From NCBI GenBank assembly GCA_023614405.1, contig CM042694.1, positions 90,503,285-90,567,284 on the forward strand: a DNA stretch of 64,000 nt. The letters run 5' to 3'. The notes below the pieces were generated by a model. That model worked only from the letters and a program-made list of their open reading frames with translations. It had not been told where the DNA came from and searched no databases. This document shows, in pieces, positions 48,881-60,070 of this stretch. This stretch comes from Avena insularis. Its lineage: Eukaryota > Streptophyta > Magnoliopsida > Poales > Poaceae. The translations under genes were made by a program, and so were the position numbers. Position 1 is the stretch's first letter; each line of letters starts with the position of its first letter.

Positions 48881-49345
48881 TTGGCTTAATGATACGCATA
48901 TAACAAAGATAAACAGATGCCGGCGAGGATGAGAATGTCCCTCCACTCGCGAAATATTCTGATTATATAATGAGACATGGCGTCAACCTTTAAAAAATTG
49001 ATGAAGATACAACATTAGTGGACACACTGTCGCCTATAATGTCCCTCTGACCGTAAAATACTTTGGCTTAATGAGTACGCAAGCTAAGTCATCAAATATT
49101 CTCGCTTGATATATACAAAAAACGTATTGGCTTAATGATACACACAAGACTAAGTCGACAAAGATGCTCGCAAGGATCAGAATATCCCTCCACTCGAAAT
49201 ATATTTCAACTTAATGAGACACACGGCGTCAAACATTTAAAACTGTTGAAGATGCAACATTAGTTGATACACTATTGGCGTAAACGTCCCTCGGGCTCAA
49301 GAAATACCAAAAACTAAGTAGTCAATTATTCTCACTTGATATGTC
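48881..49345 (+). repeat. Diverged tandem repeat, about 246-bp period
   Basis: TTGGCTTAATGATAC starts two units at 48881 and 49127. Shared landmarks in order are GATGAGAATGTCCCTCCACTCG or its variant, AATGAGACA..GGCGTCAA, AAGATRCAACATTAGT and ATATTCTCGCTTGATAT. There is no coding capacity. Confidence 0.8.
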
Positions 49346-50021
49346 TGATATTTGATATCCACAGAGTGTGTCGATACTATTTTTAACCAGAGGACCTGAA
49401 ATGTGTACACTTAATTCTGATGAATTCTTCTCGCGGATAATGTTTGGTTTGTAGGGTCGGCATACTTGAACTGTTGTATATGTTTTCCTCTCATGGAAGA
49501 AAATTAACATAAGATCACATGTCATTCCAATTGCATAATAAATTTGACGAGTAATTAAGATACTGATTAAGAGTCTTGAACTATTCTAGAAAGGGTGTGT
49601 ACTCATTTTGTGTAACACAAAAAGTAAATTTGACCGCGCGTGTAGAACCATTCAATAAAACCCAAATAAGTTAGAGAAAATTTTAAAAAGCTGTATAAAA
49701 ATAAAATTTGTTCTGGAAAACTTAGAGTTATACTTTTCTAGCTTTCCTACCGATGAAAAAACATGTAATGAATACACTCACAAGAAATTAGTTTATTTTT
49801 AATACTATATTTATATACAAAATAGTTGCCAAAGATTCACCATGTTGTTTCTAAAATGTTGCAAGTTATGACATGGTGCGAGTAAACGAGAGAAAGTAAA
49901 AACATTATAATAAGATAATTCACATTATTTAATGTGACCTACCAATTAAGAATGATATACTCCATTTTCTTAAATCAATTTTTTTATTAAAGTTAAATAA
50001 GCTCGTGTATGATCTAACATC

Positions 50022-50206
50022 ATGTAAGTATAGAGTTCTCTGTTTACAAATACATGGATGTTTCAGCATATGGCATAATAATCACCTTTACACAAATTTC
50101 AGTGTTAAAGATGAATACGTAGGCTAAGTCATCAAATATTCTCGCTTGATATGTACAAAAAAAAATTATCGGCTTAATGATACACACTAGAATAAGTCGA
50201 TACAGA
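50022..50206 (+). repeat. Further copy of the same local repeat, left part
   Basis: 50119-50206 matches the end of one unit and the start of the next (ATTCTCGCTTGATATGTAC, then CGGCTTAATGATACACAC). 50022-50115 (GTTTACAAATACATGGATGT, GGCATAATAATCA) matches 51647-51735. The unit is cut at 50206 by the hAT insertion. Confidence 0.75.
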
Positions 50207-51576
50207 CAGTGGCGGACCCAGGAAAAAACTGAAGGGTGTGCACACTTTTTGTTTTGTTTTGACACTAGCATATATGCGATACAAATATGTTGAATGAGTA
50301 ATATATATAGCTAATTGATTCACAACATTGTACTTCAATATATATGTTTCAAGTGTGCATGATTCCAATACAAAGAAAAACGCGGCATCCTTTGCGATGC
50401 TATATTCTGGCCATTTGTATCGCTCTAACCAAATAAAGTTGGGGTGTCGGTTTTTACCATATATTTTTCTGGTTGGGAAGGCATGTACAAATGGTTTATG
50501 TGGGCCTTTCCGATATATCCTCTCCGAACAAAATCTTGATCATTAACACCATATGCTGAAATAGGAATCCTAGATCATATGGTGCAAAGTGAGCATCGTT
50601 TGACGATCCACATGACCATTGGGATGATGGTGGATGTGGTGTTGCATCTTCAGTTTTAGTCTTACTCTCGGTATCAGATTGGGAGGGAGGTGCTAAATGA
50701 AGATAATCCAACAAAACCCCATCGTTTCAGTTTTCTCGTCGGTTGTAATCAAGGGGGTCGAGGAAGATCCAATCATTGCTTCATGATTCCGGAAAAGAGA
50801 CACGATGTAACTATCACTCTTTCACTTCATAATCAACCATGTTCCTATAGTTATAACAAACATAGGGATAAATTTGAACAAATTTTGCAAATATATAGAG
50901 AACTACATGCTACATCCAGCCACAATAAGCGGGCAGGGCATCGAGCGTTCAAGGCACAAACTGGGGAGGATTTTGTGGGTAGGCTCCCTCTTCTCCAACA
51001 CAAATTTGTAGGAAAAAATAGAGATAGGTTGGAGATTTTCACCTGCTTCGGCTGGCTGTTCCTATTCATTCCGATTCGATCCGGCCGGGTAGCGACCAGA
51101 GCGACGGGCAAGCGCCGAGCGACTGCCGATGCGATGTCGGCAAGGGCAGCCAGGGCCGCAACCTGCGCGGGGGGGGGGGGGGGAGGGGGCGAGTGAGTGG
51201 ACGTTGAGACAGTGTGTTTGGCCGGAGACGGTGGCCGCTGGAGCTGGAGGTTGAGTGATGAATTGGGGATCGATCGATAGACAAACTCCTGGTTTGATCG
51301 CTTGGATCATTGTTTTTTTTAGTACTCCCTTCGTCTAAAAATAAGTGACTTGTGTTTTTCTAGATTCGGATGTATCTACACACTAAAACATGTCTATATA
51401 CATGTGAATTTAGACAAATCCAAGTCAGTTATTTTCGGACGAAGAGTACATTTTTTCTTAGCTAGCTAGCTAGCAGTATTGGGCATATTCTAGAGACAGT
51501 ATACTATAGTAGGTAAAAAGAAATCTTCAAAATTTCTGGGTGGGCACACCCGGCACACCCGCTGGGTCCGCCCATG
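50207..51576. mobile_element. Non-autonomous hAT-type transposon
   Basis: The ends are CAGTGGCGGACCCAG and its inverted partner CTGGGTCCGCCCATG. The perfect 8-bp duplication GATACAGA stands outside both (50199-50206 and 51577-51584), as expected for hAT elements. The 1.37-kb interior has no hAT dimerisation domain or transposase. The frame at 50690-51196 contains no known domain and runs into a poly-G tract. A Stowaway MITE is nested near the right end. Confidence 0.85.
51323..51448. mobile_element. Stowaway MITE nested in the hAT element
   Basis: TA-bordered 126-bp element with ends CTCCCTTCGTCTAAAAATAA and the inverted TTATTTTCGGACGAAGAG. The internal arms around TCTAGATTCGGATGTATCTA pair with the later ATACATGTGAATTTAGA. 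It is non-coding. Confidence 0.88.
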
Positions 51577-51735
51577 GATACAGATACTGACAAGGATGAG
51601 AATATCCCTCCACTCCGACATATTTCAACTTAATGAAACACACTATCACGTAAGTAGAGTTCTGTTTACAGATACATGGGTGTTTCAACATACGGCATAA
51701 TAATCATTTGTTAACAAATTTCACGATGTCAAAGA
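51577..51735 (+). repeat. Local repeat copy, right part after the hAT element
   Basis: Continues the unit cut at 50206 (GATGAGAATATCCCTCCACT, AACTTAATGAAACACAC). It then repeats the 50022-50115 block as TTTACAGATACATGGGTGTT and GGCATAATAATCA. Confidence 0.75.
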
Positions 51736-52144
51736 TGTTAGGTTGACATATTTTGTTCACTAGAACATTTGTGATAGTTGTAGAACATTTTTGTTTCTTG
51801 ACACACAATTGAAAATAATATGATTTCAATGGAACCATATTTTTACTTTTGTACACTTTCAACCGACTATAGATGATATGTCCTCGCATTTGCGAGGGCC
51901 ATGGTGCTAGTTTGACAAAAGCTAAAACGTTATATATTTTGAAATCGAGGGAGTAGCAAACATACAAACAAGCTATTTCAAAAGCCAGCACTAATGCACA
52001 AAAACTGTTGAGGTAAATTGTTTTTAGCAAGGATTCCTGGGGGTGCCGTGATAAGCACATGAATAAGCTAATCGGACGCCATTTGTACACACATCTAGTG
52101 GGATAGCAGCATCTCGCCAAGGAAGGCCTCGAGGCATTTTCCTT

Positions 52145-52152
52145 TATATAAA
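52145..52152 (+). promoter_or_regulatory. TATA box of the glycosyltransferase gene
   Basis: TATATAAA lies about 100 bp upstream of the start codon at 52252. Confidence 0.72.
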
Positions 52153-52251
52153 AGGGAGCGGCGCGCCCTAGATATACCACACACTCGAGATCTGGGTACC
52201 GTGTACATTGTGCAGTCGTTTCTGTTAACCGTGACGAACATCGGTACATAC

Positions 52252-53929
52252 ATGGAGACGACGGTAGCAGCGAAGGCGAAGGCGAGGCCTCACGCGGTGG
52301 TGGTGCCGTACCCGTGCTCCGGCAACATCAACCCGGCGCTGCAGCTCGCGAAGCTGCTGTGCCTGCAGGGCGTGTACGTGACCTTCGTGAACACGGAGCA
52401 CAACCACCGGCGAGTGGAGGCAACCGAGGGCGCCGAGGCCCTGCGCGGCCGCGACGACGGCTTCCGGTTCGAGACGATCCCTGACGGCCTGTCAGATGCG
52501 GAGCGGGCCGTGGATGACTACGGCCTGTCCCTGTCCATGGCCGTCAGCCAGCGCTGCGCCGCGCCGCTGAGGGAGCTCATCGCGCGGCTGAGCCGCACCG
52601 CCGGCGTGCCCCTCGTGACGTGCGTGGTGCCGACGTTCCTGATGAGCTTCGCGCTGGACGTGGCGCGTGAGCTGGGCCTCGAGAGCGTGCTGCTCTTTGG
52701 CTGCAGCGCCGCCGCCCTCATGGGCCACACCAGGCTTCCGGAGCTCCGGGACAAAGGTTATTTCCCAATCAAAGGTATATATGATTCATGTGTCACGTTC
52801 CTTTTCTTTTTGTTAAATTAATGTGTGTAGCTCCAAATATTAGTAATAAAAAAAACTTTTGCTTCGTGTCCCCTTCTCCTTTAAACTTATGAAACCAAAG
52901 ACACAGGGACGGTCAGGATTGGTCGAAACCCCTTCGGTTCGGAATGCATGAAGGTGGATCAGCAAATCCTGGTCATTCTTGTGTTTTTAGTTTCATAAGT
53001 TTGCAGAGAGGGGTAAAATATATCATAATTTGAGATGACAATCCTGCATGCTTGCAGACGAGGCCGAGCTAGAGACCATGATGGACTGGATCCCCGGCAT
53101 GCTGCCGATAAAGCTAGGCGACATCTCCGGATTCCTCCGTAGAGCCGACGACCCCGACAACTTTGGCCTCCGCTTCAACGAGTCGGAGACCACTAACTGC
53201 GCAAAGGCGGGGGCCGTAGTCCTCAACACCTTTGAGGACCTCGAGCCCGTTGTCCTCGCCGCCCTCCGGGTTGAGTACCCGTGCGTGTACACAATCGGGC
53301 CCCTGGGCTCCCTCCTCCGCCACCACCACGCCGACGAAGGTGCCATAGCCGACAGCGAATTCACCGGCCTAAGCCTGTGGAAACAGGACACAGAGGTCGT
53401 GGCATGGCTAGACACGCAGGAGCCCGGCTCCGTGGTGTACCTCAACTTCGGCAGCCACACGGTGCTGACGCCCGAGCAAACGGCCGAGTTTGCGTGGGGC
53501 CTCGCCGCGGCAGGGTACCCATTCTTGTGGGCCGCGAGGGAGGGCGCCGCGCTGCCCCCTGAGTTCCTCTCGGAGGTGCCCGAGGGGCGGCGACGCCTGA
53601 CCACGTGGTGCCCGCAGGAGCGTGTGCTGCGGCACCATGCCGTGGGCTGCTTCGTGACGCACAACGGGTGGAACTCGACGTGCGAGAGCATCGCGGCGGG
53701 CGTGCCGATGGTGTGCTGGCCGGGGTTCGCGGACCAGTACACCAACAGCAAGTACGCCTACGAGGTGTGGCGGGTCGGCGCGCGGCTGGACGACGAGGTG
53801 GGAAGGGAGCAGGTCGCTTGCCGCGTCAGGGAGGTGATGATGCGCGGGGAGGACAGCGGCGTCAGGGCCAGCGCAAAGATGTGGAAGGCGAAGGGCCACC
53901 GACTGATGACCTCTAGTGCGTGTGTTTGA
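52252..53929 (+). CDS. Family-1 UDP-glycosyltransferase (UGT85-like), unusual catalytic residues
   Basis: Exons 52252-52774 and 53058-53929, with a GT-AG intron, encode 464 residues. The intron falls in the middle, as in UGT85-type genes. The C-terminal PSPG box (residues 358-401) is a perfect 44-residue match: it starts WCPQ, has HNGWNS with Trp at box position 22, and ends DQ, which points to UDP-glucose. The N-terminal acceptor domain is atypical. The catalytic His expected in the QGHxxP motif is Asn25 (PCSGNINPAL), and the helper Asp expected in a VSDG-type motif is Thr128 (VVPTFLMSF). The protein also ends about 20 residues early, after MWKAKGHRL. The fold and donor site therefore look intact, but normal deprotonation of the acceptor should not work. 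It may be a pseudo-enzyme, use another residue, or belong to a clade with this change. The first in-frame ATG is used. Confidence 0.9.
52868..53014. mobile_element. MITE inside the glycosyltransferase intron
   Basis: The inverted ends are GTCCCCTTCTCCTTTAAACT...ATGAAACC and the complement on the right (GTTTCATAAGTTTGCAGAGA...GGG). They pair over more than 30 bp with a few mismatches. The 147-bp element fills most of the 283-bp intron. No target duplication was resolved, so the family is not assigned. Confidence 0.65.
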
Positions 53930-54006
53930 GTCAGTGTCTTTCCGAATAATGCTGTCACCCCGAAGCCAATAAAATTGCTCCTTTGGGCTTGTTCGGTTCA
54001 GTTGCG

Positions 54007-54470
54007 ATTAACCAATATTTTTTCAGAAAACGCAAAAGCTTTGCGTTTCGATTCATTGATAGGAAAAGAGAGTTCTGTACAACGTATATACAAGCTCAAG
54101 AGTGCCACCACCCGTACAACTCAACCCACTATGCCTACTAGGCTGCCGGCAGCAGGGCGTGAAGGCCAGTTGCACCAGCCGTAGCCCAATCCCGAGCCTC
54201 TGAGTGAATTGTACCGAGAAGGGTACCCATGTTTGGTGACGCGTTGTCGAAACGACCGTATTGCGCTGCTTCCAGATCCACCAGGCCGTCAACATGATCA
54301 GCGAAGATGTCCCTTTTCGCAGAGCGCGCGGGGTGGATGATGAAGCCTGCTGCCACCAATCCACGAAGTCCCCCTCTCTATCCGGTGGTGTGGTCGTCGA
54401 TCGAATCCAAGAAAGAGCGTCATGCCAAATTGTCTTGAATAAGGGGCATTTTGCATGGTGATGTGTATCA
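54007..54470 (-). pseudogene. LINE ORF2 3' fragment
   Basis: Minus-strand reading gives the end of a LINE polyprotein (SLIMLTAWWIWKQRNTVV near 54290) and then a 3' tail ending near 54007, with the small hairpin AAACGCAAAGCTTTTGCGTT. It is frameshifted and lacks the reverse transcriptase. Confidence 0.75.
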
Positions 54471-54794
54471 TGTGATCAGCATTTTTCATGGTCTGTCTTA
54501 TGTTCGCTTATACTACTAGTACTATTATTATTGAAGTATTCATGTTGGTATGTTCAGCGCAAGCTGGAAGATTAAATACCTCGTTGGAATTTGTTTAATA
54601 CTGCGCCTCTTTCAACGAGTCTAGAAGCTGATATTTGTTTAAACACCACGTTTGGAATTTGTTCAATACACCATTTAGGAAAAGAGCTCCGTGGGATGGC
54701 GTGAAATGCTGAGTGAGAACAGTTCAGTAGCCAATCAAAACTTTCGTTCTTTGTCAGAAAAAGATCACTCAAAACCAACTCTTTCACATGTCCG
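54471..54794. other. Unassigned spacer before the plastid insertion
   Basis: No domain is seen. TTGGAATTTGTT recurs at 54584 and 54651. Confidence 0.4.
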
Positions 54795-55388
54795 TGAGCT
54801 TTAGCAATGTTATTGATTAATTCCATGATGAATACTGTTTTACCTACTCCAGCCCTCCCCCCACCCGCCCACCCACACACACAAAGAGTCCTATTTTTCC
54901 TCCACGTCGATAAGGAGCTAAAAGATCGACGATCTTAATACCTGTTTCAAAGATGGATAATATCTAACTCGATAAAGGCAGACGCAGATCTATGAATAGG
55001 AAACGTGCACTACTATCTAGAGGATCCAAATTGTCAACAGTCTCCCTAAGAACGTTGAAAATTCGTCCGAGAGTAGCTCCACCGACCGGAACACTGAGAG
55101 GAGCTCCCATGTCAATCACTTCCATTCCTCTCATCAACCCGTCTGTAGCACTCACAGCTACAACTCTAACTCGACTATTTTCGAATAATTGTTGTACCTC
55201 GCAAGTCAAATTAATTTGCTTATCAGAAGTGTCTCTACTCTGGACTACCAAAGCGTTATAAATATAAGGTAACTTGCCTGGGGAAAAGTGACATCCAGCA
55301 CGAGTCCAATAATTTGATCGATATGACCTGCACTTTTTTCATCAATTGTGGAAACCCCGAGACGAGAAGTAGTAGGATTGGTACTCAT
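54795..55388 (-). pseudogene. atpB: Plastid atpB fragment (ATP synthase CF1 beta subunit, N-terminal part)
   Basis: Begins [18 protein letters not shown] at 55388. Recognisable beta-subunit blocks follow: VTCEVQQL-like, [30 protein letters not shown] and the nucleotide-binding GAGVGKT region followed by IMELINNIAKAHG near 54800. Frameshifts occur in the first 150 bp and near 54960-55000. Just before the Walker A motif a GT-rich stretch (54850-54880 region) has replaced the normal glycine codons. Plastid similarity stops near 54795. Confidence 0.92.
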
Positions 55389-56703
<1,315 letters not shown>

Positions 56704-57194
56704 GTAAGTTCTTTTTTCGGTGTGTGGTGTTGCAACAGCGGCACCGTTTTCCAAGAGAAGAACTCTGCATTTTGCTGCTGTAACCTCTTCCTTTAAAAAA
56801 AACAAGATAATGCGTTGGGCTCCGAACCACTCATAAAATTTGTTGTTCAAGGTCTCTTAAAATTGAGGTCATGTTTACTGAGCGGCGAGTGGGTTTACAT
56901 GTAGAGTCGACTCGTCGGATTACTCCATATTTTTCATGCTGTAGGATAATAAAGCGCAATTGGTGAAAAAATAGAATTTCCTTAAGAAAATTATAGGATT
57001 ATGCAGATTCTAAACGGCTTGTCATAAATCTGGGTCGCCTAAAATTGCGCATAACTTAGCCTAAAATTCGTAAAATATGAATTCTAATCTGCAGTGCAGG
57101 TGATGCATGAAGTACTTTTGGGAGGAGAATGTTATGACATTGACCTGAATGCTCACAAACCTTGCCAAGATTTAACAACATTTAAAACAACTTA
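56704..57194. other. Spacer between plastid insertion and subtilase
   Basis: 56735-56815 resembles 46735-46810 (ATTTTGCTRCTGYAAC and an A-rich end), a shared dispersed repeat tail. Nothing else is assignable. Confidence 0.4.
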
Positions 57195-59407
57195 TCAACG
57201 GTTTAGAAGTGTCGAAGCGATGATTGGGCTCCGCACTACATGCTTCCCCGACACCCAGCTCAAGCTTCCCTCTAGGTGATCTCCTCTATCAAGTCTTCCG
57301 CTTACCGACACGCTGAACGTTTTCTTCTCTCCAGCCTTGGAGAACACCAGCTTGTCGGGGGTGACCTTTATCTTCAGTGACTTGGGCGCTTCCACCTTTG
57401 CCGTGTACGTTGATGCTGCTGGCCCAACGTTTGTCACCGTCCGGTTCACGACGAAGGTCGTCGGTGGCGGTGTGAGTGGCACCATTATGGTCGGGTAGTT
57501 GAGTTGAATGCCCTTGACATTTGGTAGCTTTTCGCATGTCAAGCTCGAGTTATGCACGATGATTAACAACCCGTACTCGCCGTAGAGCGAACATATGTAG
57601 CCAGCGTAGTCGTTGAAGCCGAGGTCATACACGAGGCCAGGGTCAGCGGCTCTCGCGGGGTTGACATGCCCGGAACCCATGTCAAAGAAGCTTGCTTTCT
57701 CATGCATCTCATTCATGATAGAGCCACCGGTGCTATTGACGGCGTCCGCCGTTGTCAGGATGGCTGACCTGATTGCTGCTGGTGACCAGTCAGGATGCAA
57801 GCTCTTGACATGTGGTGTCGCCATGGATGTGCCGGATATGATGTTGAAAGGCCCATGTACAGAATCTATCTTTGGCGGCCACGCTGCCAGGATGTTGAGC
57901 CCAGGTGCCAATATGTCTGGCTTCAGCACACCGACGGTGTTACGGCTATCACCTCGGGAAGAGAACCATGCCACGACCGGGGCCGGATGGACACCAAGCA
58001 GTGTGTTGTTGTACGTGAATTTGGCGTGCGTGGAGGTGCTCGCCCATGTCTTTACGGCTTTAATTTGCCATCGGCCGCAGTCACCTGCACCACGCTACAA
58101 TTGTAATCCTCAACCTCAGTGGAGTAGCCCCGAGTTTCGTCGTCAAAGAGCACCACGCCAGCTGCTCCGGCGTCCATTACGCCAAGGATATTTGACGCCT
58201 GAAACTTTGGGTTCATTTTCTTACAGACCACGATCTTCCCAGAGACCACACTGTGATCGTCATAGAAATAGTTGCAGTCTTCTCGTTCGTGTTCATATTG
58301 GAGAGGGTAGACATTTGTGCTCGACTTTGGCACCTGGGTAAGCGCTTCTCCGTCGATCCGCTTGCCGTTGTCGAGATGAATGCTGGCGCTGAAGCTTCGG
58401 TCCACCGAGCCAGCAGCCACCGTGACCAACCATGGTGCGTCGTTGGAGACCGAACCCGATGTGGGGCCATGGTTGCCGCCCGCACAAACCACAATGATGC
58501 CTTTGGATACCCCATGGAATGTGCCGATGGCAATGGGGTCCTTGTCAAAGCTTAATGGCCTGTAGGCGCCGAGTGAGATTGACAGAACATCCACCCCATC
58601 CTTGATGGCCGCGTCGAGTCCAGCCAGTACGGAGGACTCATCACAGCCATCAGGCGTGCACACCTTGTACATGGCGATGTGGGCGCCGACAGCAATTCCA
58701 GCTGCGACGCCTGCTCCCACGCCATGGTACGACGCACCGGTGACAAAGTTCCCGGCTGCCGTGGATGAGGTGTGCGTCCCGTGCCCATCTTCATCATCTG
58801 TGTTGTCATCTCCAACGAGCGACTGCGCACCGATGAGCTTGTTATTGCATCGGGCCGCCTTGCACGAGCCCTTCCACTTCGCCGGTGGTGGTGGGATGCC
58901 GTGATCATCAAAGGAACGGTGTGGTGCATGGATGCCAGTGTCAAGCAACCCCACGTTGATTCCCTTCCCGTAGCCGGCGTCCCTCCAAAAACCGGAGCCG
59001 TTCCGAAGGCCGAGAAACTCAGGCGTGTGCGTGGTCATGAGCTGTAGCTTCCTGTCCGGAAAAGCTCGGATGAATCCTGGCTTCTTGGCAACAACATCGA
59101 GCTCTCCATCAGCAAGCCTTGCGGCAAAGCCGCTGAATGCCTCGGTGTAGGAGTGGATAAGACGTGACTCGCCCAAGTTGCTAGCATGCGAGCTAGGCAA
59201 GAAAGACTCGTGCCACCGTCGATATCCGTCTTTGCCGACAGTCGAGGGCGGTGGCTCGACGAGCACAATATAGCTATGATAAGCAGAGGTTTTCATGGTG
59301 CCCTCATGTACCCTTGGAGGAGCTGGATTCAGAAAGCAGAGTATGGTTGTAGGAGAGAAGGTGGCGAGGAGGAGAAGCGATAGTAAGAGATTGTCCAACC
59401 ATGCCAT
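57195..59407 (-). pseudogene. Subtilisin-like protease (plant S8 subtilase), frameshifted
   Basis: Intronless, as many grass subtilases are. The likely start is the Met at 59407 (MAWLDNLLLSLLLLATFS, a signal peptide); a longer start at 59449 is possible. Parts in order: signal peptide, I9 prodomain (about residues 45-125), catalytic domain with Asp156 (LLDTG), His209 (DGHGTH) and the oxyanion Asn in CAGGNHGP, a PA insert, catalytic Ser (GTSMATPH, codon 57825-57827), then the fibronectin-type tail. Frame is lost near 58055, where the first part runs into TAA (58052). The rest is open from 57974 to 57195. The helix after GTSMATPHV is short by about seven residues, running straight into KSLHPDWSPAA. 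Such proteases are secreted to the wall. This copy is most likely inactive, although a single frameshift could also be an assembly error. Confidence 0.88.
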
Positions 59408-59468
59408 CGTACAACACCTAGGTGATGGAAGAAGATGGTGGTGATGCAATCTCGGGCACCCGGGGTTC

Positions 59469-59477
59469 TTAATTTAT
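59469..59477 (-). promoter_or_regulatory. TATA box of the subtilase gene
   Basis: On the minus strand the sequence reads GTATAAATTAAG, about 65 bp upstream of the likely start codon. It suggests the promoter is still present although the reading frame is broken. Confidence 0.55.
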
Positions 59478-59607
59478 ACAGACCCCACTAATGACATGGT
59501 GTAATCTCTACCAATCAAATAAATGAAGATCTTTCTATATCTGGAGTAATTAAGAAGATTATTTTATTGAGATTTTTTGCATGCTGTTGAGTACTCCTAC
59601 TATTAAG

Positions 59608-60070
59608 AGTAGAAATCTTTAAGCTATTATGGGCATATCCTACTCAAGATATATAGAAAGGGAGGGAGTACTAAATATGGATATTTTTTCCAAAGGTTGT
59701 ACTTGCATGTATTGGTGGAATATGATCTTTCTAAATGTACTATAAATGTGTATAGTGGTAAGAAATCTTGAAGCTACTAATACACACATCCGGCCAAATA
59801 TGCATGTTCGTCTTTTCTTAGTACAAATACAATGGATGCACCTGCATGCCTTGGTGGAGTACAGTTTTTCTAAATCTAAACTATTAATGTGCATAGAGAT
59901 AAGAAATCTCGAAGCCATTAATATGCATATCCTGTTAGATATGCATATGTTTTTTATTCGCTTTGTTTACATGTCTTGATGGGGCATGATCTTTCTAAAT
60001 GTACTATTAATACACATGGTGATAAAAATTCCCAAAGCTCTCGTATCTTGCTAAATATGCATGTGTGTAT
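59608..60070 (+). repeat. Imperfect tandem repeat, 120-150 bp units, about four copies
   Basis: AGAAATCTT-type starts recur at 59611, 59761, 59902 and about 60022. Each is followed by AAGC..TTAATA..CATATCC, an AAATATGCATG block and GATCTTTCTAAATGTAC or a variant. It is non-coding and lies upstream of the subtilase promoter. Confidence 0.72.

Noticed and set aside
53408..53899. 163-residue minus-strand frame (and 53023-53751)
   Set aside because: These are shadows of the GC-rich second exon of the glycosyltransferase.
57613..58341. 242-residue plus-strand frame and neighbours up to 58904
   Set aside because: Antisense to the subtilase, whose motifs are unmistakable on the minus strand.
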